A stretch of 64,000 nt of DNA from JAFGOM01 sp964605795 (GCA_964605795.1 CAZSDZ010000007.1:1-64000), one strand, 5' to 3'; positions 51,038 to 59,889 are shown, numbered from the stretch's first letter. Notes: generated from the sequence alone by a model not told the origin. Made by a program: numbers and translations.

Positions 51038-51822
51038 CGGGACACCCCCATCGATGGCCGGGACTGCCTGATGAACTCTCCCACGACAAACTGTTCAGGC
51101 GAGATATCTTCTCCCTCCTCCTGCATTCGTTTCCATCTCTGGTGCAGTACTGCATTGTTTTTGAGATACGTTATCTGGTCACTGACCTCGCGCAGGCTGT
51201 TCCGTCTTCCGTACGAGGTCGGGCACTGGGATATCACCTCGATAAAAGAGAACCCTTCTGTTAAAAGGCCGGCTGTGACGGCTTTTGTCAGTTCAGTGAC
51301 ATGGTAGGAGGTCCATCGTGAGACGTAATTTGCTCCTGCAGCTACTGCAAGGTTACAGAGATCAAAGGGCATCTCGTTAGCCCCATATGGTGTTGTTGTT
51401 GACTTCTTCCCGTATGGTGTCAGTGGACTTCCCTGACCGCCGGTCATACCATAAATGTAGTTGTTGATACAGATGACGGTCAGATCAATGTTCCGCCGGC
51501 ATGCGTGGATAAAGTGATTTCCCCCGATCGCGCCAAGATCCCCGTCCCCGGTAAAGATCACGATATGAAGATCAGGGTTTGCCAGTTTTACCCCGGTAGC
51601 AAATGCAATCGCTCTTCCATGAGTGGTATGAAGTGAGTCTGTCTGAATATATCCGGGAGCCCGTGAAGAACATCCGATTCCTGAAATAAATACGGTTTCA
51701 TCGATATTCCAGCCGATATCAGATACCGCCTCTAAAACGCAGTTTATGATAGATCCGTTCCCGCATCCGGAACAGTAGATATGCGGTAGCCGGTCGTGCC
51801 GGTACCAGTCGTCGCGGGTCAC
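51034..51822 (-). CDS. korB: 2-oxoglutarate:ferredoxin oxidoreductase beta subunit
   Basis: A 262-residue beta subunit that binds thiamine pyrophosphate and the inner iron-sulfur cluster. Seen: YCSGCGNGSI near residue 15 (two cluster Cys), ISGIGCSSRAPGYI near 47, the TPP motif GDGDLGAIGGNHFIHACRRN near 90 and ICINNYIYGMTGGQGSPLTP in adjoining blocks. This matches 2-oxoglutarate-type enzymes; the pairing with sucCD supports that substrate over pyruvate. Overlaps of 4 nt join it to korA and korC. Confidence 0.94.
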   Translation of the reverse strand: MTRDDWYRHDRLPHIYCSGCGNGSIINCVLEAVSDIGWNIDETVFISGIGCSSRAPGYIQTDSLHTTHGRAIAFATGVKLANPDLHIVIFTGDGDLGAIGGNHFIHACRRNIDLTVICINNYIYGMTGGQGSPLTPYGKKSTTTPYGANEMPFDLCNLAVAAGANYVSRWTSYHVTELTKAVTAGLLTEGFSFIEVISQCPTSYGRRNSLREVSDQITYLKNNAVLHQRWKRMQEEGEDISPEQFVVGEFIRQSRPSMGVSR

Positions 51823-52931
51823 CGATACTCCTCTGCAACCCGGAGCAGTTCACGGGGCGTGTGCAGCTCTCCCCCTATCTTGCTTACTGATCTGACCGGA
51901 ATTGCCGTATGCCGCTGTATCTCCCGTGATATCATGCCTAGGTTAAGTTCAGGAACAATAAACACAGAGGCATTGGGAAATTGTTCAAGCAGTGCTTCAG
52001 GGAATGGCCAGACAATTCTGAGTCTGAGGCATCCGATATCAGGGTTTCCATCCTGTTTCTGGTCATGCAGGACCTGAGCAACGGTTCTCGCCGGTGCTCC
52101 GTAACAGATAAACACAACAGAAGCGTCCCGGTTTTCTATCTCGTAATCTGCAATTTTATTTCTGTTATCCTCTATCTTATGATAGAGACGACAAACCAGT
52201 TCTGCATGTAAATCCGGGTTTGTGGTTGCAGGATATCCGCGCCAGTCATGGGTAAGCCCGGTAACCGGGACATGATGTCCGGATCCAAAGGGGGCAAACC
52301 CGGGGATGAGATCCTCATCAGGCTTAAAGGGCAGGGTATCTTTTTCCGCCGGTTTTCGCCCGATATAGGGTACTGAATCAGGGATAGAGATCCGCTCCCG
52401 CATATGACCTATCACCTCGTCTGCCATCAGAAATACCGGTGTTCTGAACTGGTCAGCAAGATTGAATGCCTTTACGGTAAGCTCATAGCATTCCTGGACG
52501 CTGGCTGGCGAAAGTGCGATGATACTACTATCGCCATGCGATCCGAACCTGCATTGCATCATATCACCCTGTGCAGCCATGGTCGGCTGACCGGTGGACG
52601 GCCCACCCCGCTGGATGTTGACGATGACACAGGGCGTCTCTGTCATGATAGCATACCCGATATTCTCCATCATAAGTGAGAAACCGGGTCCGCTCGTTGC
52701 CGTCATTGCACGAACACCGGTCCATGACGCACCGATAACAGAGGCAATTCCTGCTATCTCATCCTCCATCTGGATGAAACATCCGCCCTTTACCTTTGGC
52801 AGTTTCAGTGCAAGGTGCTCAGCTACCTCGGTTGAGGGGGTGATTGGATACCCGCCAAAGAACCGGCATCCCGCAGCCAGTGCACCCTCAGCACACGCGA
52901 TATTTCCCTGTAAAAATTCAGTTCTGCTCAA
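51819..52931 (-). CDS. korA: 2-oxoglutarate:ferredoxin oxidoreductase alpha subunit
   Basis: A 370-residue alpha subunit, full length for the KorA type. Seen: the early IACAEGALAAGCRFFGGYPITPSTEV (in two blocks), KGGCFIQMEDEIAGIASVIGASWTG, RAMTATSGPGFSLMMENIGYA, RGGPSTGQPT and the C-terminal GCLRLRIVWPFPEALL. It covers the TPP active site together with KorB. It overlaps korD upstream and korB downstream by 4 nt each. CO2 fixation on succinyl-CoA is the expected direction in a methanogen with reduced ferredoxin. Confidence 0.95.
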   Translation of the reverse strand: MSRTEFLQGNIACAEGALAAGCRFFGGYPITPSTEVAEHLALKLPKVKGGCFIQMEDEIAGIASVIGASWTGVRAMTATSGPGFSLMMENIGYAIMTETPCVIVNIQRGGPSTGQPTMAAQGDMMQCRFGSHGDSSIIALSPASVQECYELTVKAFNLADQFRTPVFLMADEVIGHMRERISIPDSVPYIGRKPAEKDTLPFKPDEDLIPGFAPFGSGHHVPVTGLTHDWRGYPATTNPDLHAELVCRLYHKIEDNRNKIADYEIENRDASVVFICYGAPARTVAQVLHDQKQDGNPDIGCLRLRIVWPFPEALLEQFPNASVFIVPELNLGMISREIQRHTAIPVRSVSKIGGELHTPRELLRVAEEYR

Positions 52932-53203
52932 TATTGTATCACCACACGCCGGGCAGAATATGGTTCATCGTGTATCCAGGAGATTGCCTGGTCCGGGCAT
53001 ATCATGCTACATACTCCACACAGTTGTCTCCCGTACAGGTGAGTAAGCCTGCAGTTGGTGCAGCGCTCCGGTCTGTCAAGAACCGGTACATAGATCCCCC
53101 GCCTGTTCGGGGTGTCCCCGGGGGTAAAGATCGAATACGGACAGACCATGGTACAGATATTACATCCCTTACACCGGGTTTCATCAATGAATAGCTTCAT
53201 CAT
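52928..53203 (-). CDS. korD: 2-oxoglutarate:ferredoxin oxidoreductase delta (ferredoxin) subunit
   Basis: A 91-residue ferredoxin-like subunit. The first cluster site is canonical: CKGCNICTMVCP, near residue 14. The second is unusual: CTNC, then about ten residues with HLYGRQL, then CGVCSMICP. It thus has an insertion between the second and third positions and five Cys in total. Both sites still offer four ligands for a [4Fe-4S] cluster. It passes electrons between external ferredoxin and the beta subunit. Overlaps of 4 nt link it to fumB and korA. Confidence 0.92.
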   Translation of the reverse strand: MMKLFIDETRCKGCNICTMVCPYSIFTPGDTPNRRGIYVPVLDRPERCTNCRLTHLYGRQLCGVCSMICPDQAISWIHDEPYSARRVVIQY

Positions 53204-53754
53204 CCCTGTTTCATCTCGGTAACGCCTGTTTGAAAGACCGTGAGGGCATGCTGTAGTACCGTATCAAACAGGTCACCCCCATGGGCATCCATGGCAACAA
53301 CGAGGGGGAGTTCATCGAGTTGTATTCTCCATATTGCCTCGGCCATCCCGAGATCCTGAAAAAATCCGCCGGAAAGAGTCATATGAGCTGCAGCAAGATT
53401 TGCACATCCTCCGGTAAATGCAAAATAGACTGCCCTTCCGGTCAGTTCTCTTCTGACTTCTGCATTCATACCCCCTTTCCCGATGATGCCTGCAATACCG
53501 GCATCGAGCATCGGCTTTGTGAGAGAATTCATACGCGCCGAGGTGGTTGGACCGGCAACAAGGAGTGTATCTCCTGCTATTACCGGCCCACAATGGTATA
53601 TCACCGCTCCTTTAGGATCAAAGGGAATGCCCTCCTGTATCATCCGCAGATGAGCTTCATCCCTCGCGGTATAGATCTCTCCGGAGAGGTAAACCTGGTC
53701 TCCGGCAGTAAGATTGAGTATCTCATCTCCCAAGGGGGTATGTAAACGGGTCAT
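53200..53754 (-). CDS. fumB: Fumarate hydratase beta subunit (class I, split type)
   Basis: A 184-residue beta subunit of the iron-sulfur fumarase. I start at ATG 53754 (MTRLHTPLGDEILNL), which fits the family and has AGGTGAG 9 nt upstream, instead of the upstream opening at 53835. Seen: LSGEIYTARDEAHLRM near residue 25, GPTTSARMNSLTKPML, and IIGKGGM with MDAHGGDLF near the end. With the alpha subunit it interconverts malate and fumarate. Its promoter seems separate from that of the alpha gene, which ends 204 nt upstream, and a TATA-like GCATATACATAATC lies at 53785-53798. It is first of the seven overlapping genes. Confidence 0.9.
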   Translation of the reverse strand: MTRLHTPLGDEILNLTAGDQVYLSGEIYTARDEAHLRMIQEGIPFDPKGAVIYHCGPVIAGDTLLVAGPTTSARMNSLTKPMLDAGIAGIIGKGGMNAEVRRELTGRAVYFAFTGGCANLAAAHMTLSGGFFQDLGMAEAIWRIQLDELPLVVAMDAHGGDLFDTVLQHALTVFQTGVTEMKQG

Positions 53755-53958
53755 CTCCTTACACTCACCTGTTGGTTTTAGATAGCATATACATAATCGA
53801 TATTGTAGCCATACAGAATAGCCGTGTTTTTTCAAAAACGCCGGTTACGTATCGGAATGCACAGAACCGGGTTTTTTTCCGTATCTGTCAGGCAGATTCA
53901 TCACTAGTATAGGGGAAGATACGGTAAAAAAATATCTGGCATTCCGGGTTTTTTACGA
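53755..53958 (-). promoter_or_regulatory. Fumarase intergenic spacer with T runs and probable internal promoter
   Basis: A 204-nt gap between the two fumarase genes, far larger than any other gap in the operon. On the minus strand T7 (53926-53932) comes 27 nt after the alpha stop and could end transcription. CCGTATCT (53879-53886) and AGATACGG (53917-53924) form an inverted repeat, and GATTATGTATATGC (53785-53798) is a TATA candidate for fumB onward. Confidence 0.4.
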
Positions 53959-54792
53959 TTAGAGTGCAATGGTTATGGTTGCACGACGACTTGCCCAACA
54001 CTGAAAATTCACCGCAAGGGGAAGGGAAGCAGTGTGGCATCCTGCTGTCCTTATCTTTACCGCGAGAGCGGTGGTATCTCCTCCAAGTCCCATCGGGCCG
54101 ATACCGAGTGAGTTTATCCTCTCAAGAATTTTCTCTTCATGAGGTGTCATGGTATCGACAGGATCCAGAAGTGCTTTTTTAGCAAGGACGGCAGCTCCGT
54201 CAAATGTTCCGCCGATTCCGACACCGAGAATAACCGGGGGGCAGGGTCTGGCACCGGCATCAAGGACGGCCTTAACAATTAGATCATCAATATGGGAAAG
54301 ATCAGACGGGTTTAACATCCGTATCTGTGAGACGTTCTCAGAGCCTGCCCCTTTTGGAAGAACCGTGATTGAGAGGGTGTCTCCTGGTTCGACATGGATG
54401 GGGGGAATCCCAGGACCGGTATTGTCACCACTGTTGTGACGGGTTAGGGGATCTACACAATTCGGCCTGAGTGGCACGGTTCTGGTCGCTATCCTGACTC
54501 CTTCCCGTACTGCTAAAAGCAGGTCATTCGAATAGGGTATAGTGGGGGGTATAGTCAGGAATATGACGACAATGCCGGTATCCTGGCAGAGGGGCAGTTT
54601 TCTCTCCTCAGCGATGGCGATATTTTTGAGAATATGTTCCAGTTCACGCCTTGCAACGGGGTTGCTCTCTTTTACATATGCCTCGTTTAGCCGGCTTTTA
54701 ACATCGGCCGGGAGATAGAGTTCTGCTTCCTGCAAAACGGTACAGGTTGCCTTTGTAATCTCCCGCAGTACTCTCGAATTATCGGTGCTCAT
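53959..54792 (-). CDS. fumA: Fumarate hydratase alpha subunit (class I, split type)
   Basis: A 277-residue alpha subunit, full length. ATG 54792 is chosen over TTG 54801; no clear Shine-Dalgarno is visible. Seen: LPLCQDTGIVVIFL near residue 73, whose Cys binds the [4Fe-4S] cluster, NCVDPLTRHNSGDNTGPGIPP near 115 (in two blocks), PKGAGSENVSQIRML near 150, RPCPPVILGVGIGG near 185 and GIGPMGLGGDTTALAV near 235. The two-subunit arrangement is usual in archaea. It supplies fumarate to fumarate reductase, which is not in this window. Confidence 0.93.
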   Translation of the reverse strand: MSTDNSRVLREITKATCTVLQEAELYLPADVKSRLNEAYVKESNPVARRELEHILKNIAIAEERKLPLCQDTGIVVIFLTIPPTIPYSNDLLLAVREGVRIATRTVPLRPNCVDPLTRHNSGDNTGPGIPPIHVEPGDTLSITVLPKGAGSENVSQIRMLNPSDLSHIDDLIVKAVLDAGARPCPPVILGVGIGGTFDGAAVLAKKALLDPVDTMTPHEEKILERINSLGIGPMGLGGDTTALAVKIRTAGCHTASLPLAVNFQCWASRRATITIAL

Positions 54793-54987
54793 GCGAATCA
54801 AGGTGAGATCTGAAGGTGGATAAGGATAGCGATACCGGTGTTACAAGATCTCTCGTATGGATGAAAAAACCGGTTTTTCTGATACGCAACAGAACAGGTA
54901 TCTCGAAATTCAGTCCCTGTCGATCAGTGGTTGAATTCCGGATGATACAAAAAATCGAAAATTTCAGGGAAAAAGGTGAAAGATAGC

Positions 54988-55497
54988 TTATTCCTCGATA
55001 TTTTCAACGATAATATGGGTCGGAGAAGGCAGTTTGTGCCCGCCATGACGCAGGGCATTCTTAACCCGGTCAAGATGCGGGGGGGTCGTATATACGGTAA
55101 AGACCTTCTGGTTCGGTCTTACCCGTGCAGCAGTTCCAACCGCTTTTCCAAAAGCTCTTCGCATTCCTTCAGAGACACGGTCGGCGCCGGCACCGGTAGC
55201 CTGTTTATTCTCGCGAAGGACATGGTGGGGATACGTTCTCAATTTCAGGTGAAAATTCATCCTTCCCAGGTCTTTTGTCAGTTTCCGGTTGATACTCATA
55301 CGGGCTGCTTCAAGGGCGGTATGACGAATCTGACAGGCCTCATCAACAGCAAGGGATACTTTCATGGGAAAATCGTCGGTAAGATTCCCCATGTCAAACT
55401 GAACAACCCTTACTCCTGGAACACCTCCCATATACTCTCTCCTCGTAAAAGCCCGTTTGGAGATATTCCTGTACATACTATTTGGTTTTCTGACCAT
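54988..55497 (-). CDS. rpl10e: Ribosomal protein L10e (uL16)
   Basis: A 169-residue large-subunit ribosomal protein of the L10e/uL16 family, near the tRNA-binding sites of the 50S subunit. Seen: the N-terminal RKPNSMYRNISKRAFTRREY, GVRVVQFDMGN, VDEACQIRHTALEAARMSIN, the loop HHVLRENKQATGAGADRV and GMRRAFGKAVGTAARV. AGGAGGACGCAGAA before the ATG is a strong ribosome binding site, and TATATAAT-type sequence at 55529-55536 lies 32-39 nt upstream. It is monocistronic, unlike bacterial L16, as expected in archaea. Confidence 0.97.
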   Translation of the reverse strand: MVRKPNSMYRNISKRAFTRREYMGGVPGVRVVQFDMGNLTDDFPMKVSLAVDEACQIRHTALEAARMSINRKLTKDLGRMNFHLKLRTYPHHVLRENKQATGAGADRVSEGMRRAFGKAVGTAARVRPNQKVFTVYTTPPHLDRVKNALRHGGHKLPSPTHIIVENIEE

Positions 55498-55528
55498 TTC
55501 TGCGTCCTCCTTTTATAAAGTTATGCTG

Positions 55529-55536
55529 TATATAAT
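55529..55536 (-). promoter_or_regulatory. TATA box of the L10e gene
   Basis: ATTATATA on the minus strand, 32-39 nt before the ATG at 55497. The short leader still contains the AGGAGG ribosome binding site. Confidence 0.5.
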
Positions 55537-55550
55537 GGTAAGATCAACTA

Positions 55551-56321
55551 TTAAATCTTTCCAGGAGTGGTGTCTAAATGAGCGAGCAACCTGAGAACAT
55601 CACGCCTGATAGATGCAAATTCCGGGCTTGTTCTGTCACGCGGCCGCGGAATAGAGATATCAATGACGGTGGAAACACGGCCCGGACCTGATGAGAGGAC
55701 CACGATCCTGTCAGAGAGATACACTGCCTCATCGACGCTATGCGTCACAAAGATGATAGTCTTCTTCTGTTTCTCCCAGATCTGCAGGAGTTCTTCCTGC
55801 ATGGTGTTGCGTGTCTGGGCATCAAGTGCTCCGAACGGTTCGTCCATCAGTAAAAGATCGGGATCATTCGCAAGAGCCCGGGCGATAGCAACCCGCTGGC
55901 GCATCCCTCCTGAAAGCTCATAAGGATAACAGAAGGTAAAAGGCGTCAGCCCGACGAGATCAATATAGTACTGCGCCTGCTTGTATCTCTCCTTTCTGTC
56001 GGTTTTTTTCATCTCAAGGCCAAATGCGACATTATCAAGGATATTTCGCCATGGAAAGAGCGAATATTCCTGAAATACCATGCCGACTCGGGGACCGGGT
56101 TTGTTGATCAAAATGTTGTCGAGAGACACCGATCCCGAATCCGGATGATCAAGACCTGCGATTATCCGCAAAAGTGTCGTCTTTCCACATCCAGACGGAC
56201 CAACTAAAGAGATCAGTTCATCATCCTGTATGGTAAAGGAGAGTGAGTCAAGTGCGATGAACTCAGTCTTGTCATCCATAATAAATCGGCGGGAGACATC
56301 TTCTATGACTACTTTGCCCAT
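55551..56321 (-). CDS. Sulfonate/nitrate/taurine-type ABC importer ATPase
   Basis: A 256-residue ATPase of the SsuB/TauB/NrtD group. Seen: Walker A GPSGCGKTT near residue 40, the Q-loop in GMVFQEYSLFPWRNILDN, signature ELSGGMRQRVAIARAL, Walker B LLLMDEPFGALD and the switch His in VTHSVDEAVYLSDRI. It begins one base after the permease stop, so both are from one message. It powers the importer formed with the adjacent permease and lipoprotein. The substrate of this group ranges over sulfonates, nitrate, bicarbonate and pyrimidine precursors. Confidence 0.92.
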   Translation of the reverse strand: MGKVVIEDVSRRFIMDDKTEFIALDSLSFTIQDDELISLVGPSGCGKTTLLRIIAGLDHPDSGSVSLDNILINKPGPRVGMVFQEYSLFPWRNILDNVAFGLEMKKTDRKERYKQAQYYIDLVGLTPFTFCYPYELSGGMRQRVAIARALANDPDLLLMDEPFGALDAQTRNTMQEELLQIWEKQKKTIIFVTHSVDEAVYLSDRIVVLSSGPGRVSTVIDISIPRPRDRTSPEFASIRRDVLRLLAHLDTTPGKI

Positions 56322-56322
56322 G

Positions 56323-57099
56323 TTAATGCACCTCGCCTATCTGCCAGCGCAGAAGGGATCGCCTGATATAGTATCTGAACAGGGTATCGACAGCGAGTCC
56401 GAGGATCCCGAGAATAAGCATATATACAAGGACATTCGTCATCTGGTGAAGGTGATAATACCACCATATCTTGTGTCCCAGTCCATATGCCGAGACCCCG
56501 AACATCTCGGCAGCAACGAGACACATCCATGCTACCCCGCATGCTATCCGGAACCCTGCTGCGATGTGGGGAACTGCGGCTGGAAATGCAATGTATCGTA
56601 TCAGGTCCCGGTTTTTTGTACATCCAAGCATCTTCCCGGCTTCGACAAAAATCTTAGGAACACTTGAGAAACCGGTATAGGTGTTGATGATTATCGGAAA
56701 GACTGCCCCAATAAAGATCACAAACCCTGCCGAGAAGTTTGTGAGGCCAAACCATACAATGGCAAAAGGGATCCATGCAAGGGGAGGTATGGGTCTGATA
56801 ATCTCAATTACCGGGTTTAAGAAGGTAAACATCTTCTCAAACCATCCCATAAGGATGCCGATAGGAATGCCGATGAGAAGGGCGAGTCCGATTCCTATGG
56901 CGAAATGCAGGAAACTAACCAGAAGATCAGTAATAAGAGTTCCATTACCGAGAAGCTGGATAAAGGCAAGAAGGACATCGGTAAAGGATGGCAGGATAAA
57001 CGGGTTTCCTACAATATATGCTGCAACCTGCCATATGATGATACAGGTGATGAGTGAAGCAGCGGTATAGACCCATTTTGATTTTTCTTGGGATTTCAT
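56323..57099 (-). CDS. Sulfonate/nitrate/taurine-type ABC importer permease
   Basis: A 258-residue permease with about six spans. Seen: the start WVYTAASLITCIIIWQVAAY, LGIPIGILMGWFEKMF-type core (ALLIGIPIGILMGW), RPIPPLAWIPFAIVWFG, and the ATPase-docking EAA-type loop near EAGKMLGCTKNRDLIRYIAFPAA in two blocks. It pairs as a dimer with the downstream ATPase. The binding-protein gene is 104 nt upstream on the same strand. Confidence 0.92.
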   Translation of the reverse strand: MKSQEKSKWVYTAASLITCIIIWQVAAYIVGNPFILPSFTDVLLAFIQLLGNGTLITDLLVSFLHFAIGIGLALLIGIPIGILMGWFEKMFTFLNPVIEIIRPIPPLAWIPFAIVWFGLTNFSAGFVIFIGAVFPIIINTYTGFSSVPKIFVEAGKMLGCTKNRDLIRYIAFPAAVPHIAAGFRIACGVAWMCLVAAEMFGVSAYGLGHKIWWYYHLHQMTNVLVYMLILGILGLAVDTLFRYYIRRSLLRWQIGEVH

Positions 57100-57203
57100 G
57101 GTATTTTACTGATTCCTCTGGCAATGCATGTTATGAATTACATTGTGGTTTGTACGGCTGAAAAGAACGTAATGGTAGAGATACAGAGAGAAAGAAGGGA
57201 TAC

Positions 57204-58235
57204 CTATCCCATCCTTGAATCCCAGAGCGAGAAGTCAAAGAGGTCACTTTCAGAGACCGGATTGGTAAGATATCCAAGCTCATGCTGTGTTTGTGCAAAA
57301 CCAAGTACTGAATCCCTGATAAGGTAGGGATCTAATACGAAATGACCATCCCATTCTGCCAATGAATCAGTGATGTCTTTTACATCCATACCAGTCATTG
57401 TATTCATATATCCCGCTGCTTCGTCGATATTTTTCGCATTATAGTCTAATGCAGCCTCGTCAACATTTATGATTTTTCTGATAATATCAGGATGATTGGT
57501 AATCATTGAATCACTTGCAACAAGAACACAGCAGGCATGATCCGGATACATCTCTCCTGACTGAACTGCGATGTACCCTGCACCGGAATTCTTGATGATC
57601 GTCGGTGAAGGTGCGGGAAGGAAAACTGCATCAATCTGACCTGCAATGATGGCTGTTGTTGCATCTCCCGGTCCCATTCCTTTGATCGTGAGATCCTTGG
57701 CAGGATCGATGTTATGATCTGAAAGCCAATCCCGTAAGATGGTGTCCTGAATGGTTCCTGGTGGGAAAGTGGCAATCGTTAATCCCCGGAGATCATCAGG
57801 GGTTGTATACTCGATACCGTTCCGTATGACAAGATCTGATCCCTGTGTCTGAACCGCAGCGACAATCTTTCCCTGCAGGCCATTTGCAACTGCAGTGACA
57901 AAGGGTGCCGCACCGACATAGGCGAGATCAATGTCGCCAGAGAGCATTGCCTGCATCTCAGGTGCTCCGGTACCAAACTGGAGTTCCTTAATAGTTTTTA
58001 CTCCGAGGGGTTGTAGTTCTTCGAGATACATTCCCTTCGAGTACGCAGTCATGAAAGGCAACATGTGTGTGCTGGGCTGGTACCCGATGTTCAGGGTATC
58101 AATTGCACTGCTCCCATTAGAAGCAGGGGCATTATCATTCTCTTCCTGGCCTGTACATCCACAGGAGAGAATGAGTGCAATGCTGAGCAGGAATAGGATT
58201 CCTGCAGATAGAAACGATAATCTGTTACGTTTCAT
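57204..58235 (-). CDS. Sulfonate/nitrate/taurine-type ABC substrate-binding lipoprotein
   Basis: A 343-residue binding protein of the SsuA/NMT1-like type. ATG 58235 is chosen because it starts a lipoprotein signal (LSFLSAGILFLLSIALILS followed by CGCTG), while the earlier opening at 58328 adds 31 residues ahead of it. Seen: LNIGYQPSTHMLPFMTAYSKG, ELQFGTGAPEMQAMLSGDID, LAYVGAAPFVTAVANG, and later FPPGTIQDTILRDWL and QIDAVFLPAPSPTII. It would be held to the outer membrane face through its Cys and deliver an anion-like substrate to the permease. It lies 108 nt downstream of the PAS protein gene. Confidence 0.92.
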   Translation of the reverse strand: MKRNRLSFLSAGILFLLSIALILSCGCTGQEENDNAPASNGSSAIDTLNIGYQPSTHMLPFMTAYSKGMYLEELQPLGVKTIKELQFGTGAPEMQAMLSGDIDLAYVGAAPFVTAVANGLQGKIVAAVQTQGSDLVIRNGIEYTTPDDLRGLTIATFPPGTIQDTILRDWLSDHNIDPAKDLTIKGMGPGDATTAIIAGQIDAVFLPAPSPTIIKNSGAGYIAVQSGEMYPDHACCVLVASDSMITNHPDIIRKIINVDEAALDYNAKNIDEAAGYMNTMTGMDVKDITDSLAEWDGHFVLDPYLIRDSVLGFAQTQHELGYLTNPVSESDLFDFSLWDSRMG

Positions 58236-58343
58236 GGTTTTATCCCTATAATAGATAACCTCAGATAAGATAAGAATGGCTGTTGGTAAGGAATACGAGA
58301 TGCACAATACCCATGCCCGATGCAGCATCCCCTTCCATTACCC

Positions 58344-59618
58344 TTAAGATGTAACGTGTTCCTCAAACGAGTAATGCTTAATGAGGAAATTCCTGACTTT
58401 ATCAGATTCAAGCCACCGCTGGTCAAGCCGTGTAATGATTGTATCGATCTGGTTCACCTGCTCAATAATTCCTTCCTGGTTGGGACAGTCATGGATCTCG
58501 ATCAATGCAAGGATGACCGCGAGCGGATTCCTGATTGCATCATTTAATATTGCCAGTTCTTCAAGATTTTTGTTGATCTGCTGGAGTGATTCCTTCTGTT
58601 CCTGGATAAGGCTGTGCATATCGGTGGTATCAGTTATCAAAGCCCCGTACTGATCCGGAACCGGAGTCCGGAAGATAAATAAGTTGAGATACCGGTCAGG
58701 AACGGTGCTATGTATCGAGAGTCTTCCCGGATGGCCGCTTGTGATTATCCCGTGGAATTGTTCTCTCTTCTCACGCTCCTGTATCGGTATGAACTCGGTC
58801 AGGAGGTGGTTTTTAATCGCGTGAGCCGGTTGCTGCATCATTGCCTCAAAAGAGGTGTTACAATCAAGAATCAGGTAATCCTGTGGATATCCGGTCTCAT
58901 TCCTGATAACTTTACAGAGTACGAACCCTGAAGGAATAGCATGAAACAACTCCTGGTACCTGGTTTCATTCTCGATTAATGCTTCTTCGGCCATCTTTTT
59001 TGCACTGATATCATGGGCGAAGAAACCTATCGATGTGACCCCTTTCTCTTCTCCGTAGACCGGGTACATGGTTATTTCGTACCAGGATCCCTGGTTCTTT
59101 CCTTCGAAATGAGTGAATAATTGCGTCTTAAAGACGGATGTTAGTGCATGTTCCACTGCTTCGTCAAGAGGACTGTCAAGGAATGAGATAAAAGGGGTAT
59201 CCGGATTAGTTCCGGAAGGAATACAGAATGCATGGCGGAAGGCATCATTCATAAACAGTAAAAAACCAGCCGTACTGATCATTGCATGGAGATCATCAAT
59301 GGAATTTAAGAGTGCACGCATGCGCTCTTCGCTCTCCCGCCAGGAAGCATCTGCTGCATACTGTTTGAGCCGTACTATGGCAATGACCAGCACCGCACCG
59401 ATACTGAACAGAAAGAACGTTATCCGTGCGAGCAGTGAACTGGGAGTTACTGAGAAGATGAATGCATCAGCCAGGGAATCCGGCATGTCAAATATCATCG
59501 TCAGCAGAATGGATTTGTAAAAGAAAAAAACAGCAAGACTCTCGATAATCCAGAATATGATGCCTGCGAGAAGGCCCAGTCCGAGATAGAACACAACGGT
59601 TCGTGCAGTGCGGTTCAT
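58344..59618 (-). CDS. Membrane PAS sensor lacking kinase catalytic domain
   Basis: A 424-residue protein with two N-terminal spans (about residues 9-32 and 60-82) and two PAS-like domains (about 95-205, with PVYGEEKGVTSIGFFAHDIS at its end, and 220-330). A C-terminal helical segment includes LNDAIRNPLAVILALIE, which has the shape of a histidine-kinase dimerisation helix, but Asn-Asp-Ala stands where the phospho-acceptor His would be. The protein ends about 75 residues later without an ATPase domain. It therefore cannot phosphorylate by itself and may act as a receptor or decoy. It lies upstream of the ABC importer on the same strand and could sense its substrate. Confidence 0.8.
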   Translation of the reverse strand: MNRTARTVVFYLGLGLLAGIIFWIIESLAVFFFYKSILLTMIFDMPDSLADAFIFSVTPSSLLARITFFLFSIGAVLVIAIVRLKQYAADASWRESEERMRALLNSIDDLHAMISTAGFLLFMNDAFRHAFCIPSGTNPDTPFISFLDSPLDEAVEHALTSVFKTQLFTHFEGKNQGSWYEITMYPVYGEEKGVTSIGFFAHDISAKKMAEEALIENETRYQELFHAIPSGFVLCKVIRNETGYPQDYLILDCNTSFEAMMQQPAHAIKNHLLTEFIPIQEREKREQFHGIITSGHPGRLSIHSTVPDRYLNLFIFRTPVPDQYGALITDTTDMHSLIQEQKESLQQINKNLEELAILNDAIRNPLAVILALIEIHDCPNQEGIIEQVNQIDTIITRLDQRWLESDKVRNFLIKHYSFEEHVTS

Positions 59619-59889
59619 ATCTATATTTTTAAGATATCCGAAAACGGGTGAAAATCCTATTTCTGTCCATCTATCTTCTTGTTATCGTGGTCTTTTTGTA
59701 TCTTTCCGGAACCGGGAAGAACAATGGTCAGATGTCCTCAGTTTGTGGGGTCTATTATTTATGATGGTTACATTGGCTCTCTCAAAAGGTCGGATCATGA
59801 TTCATCGTACCGGATCACAATCCCTGGCCCCATGGATGCTGCCCGATGAGGTACACTAATGAGACATTCCGCCCATACGTACAGTCAGT

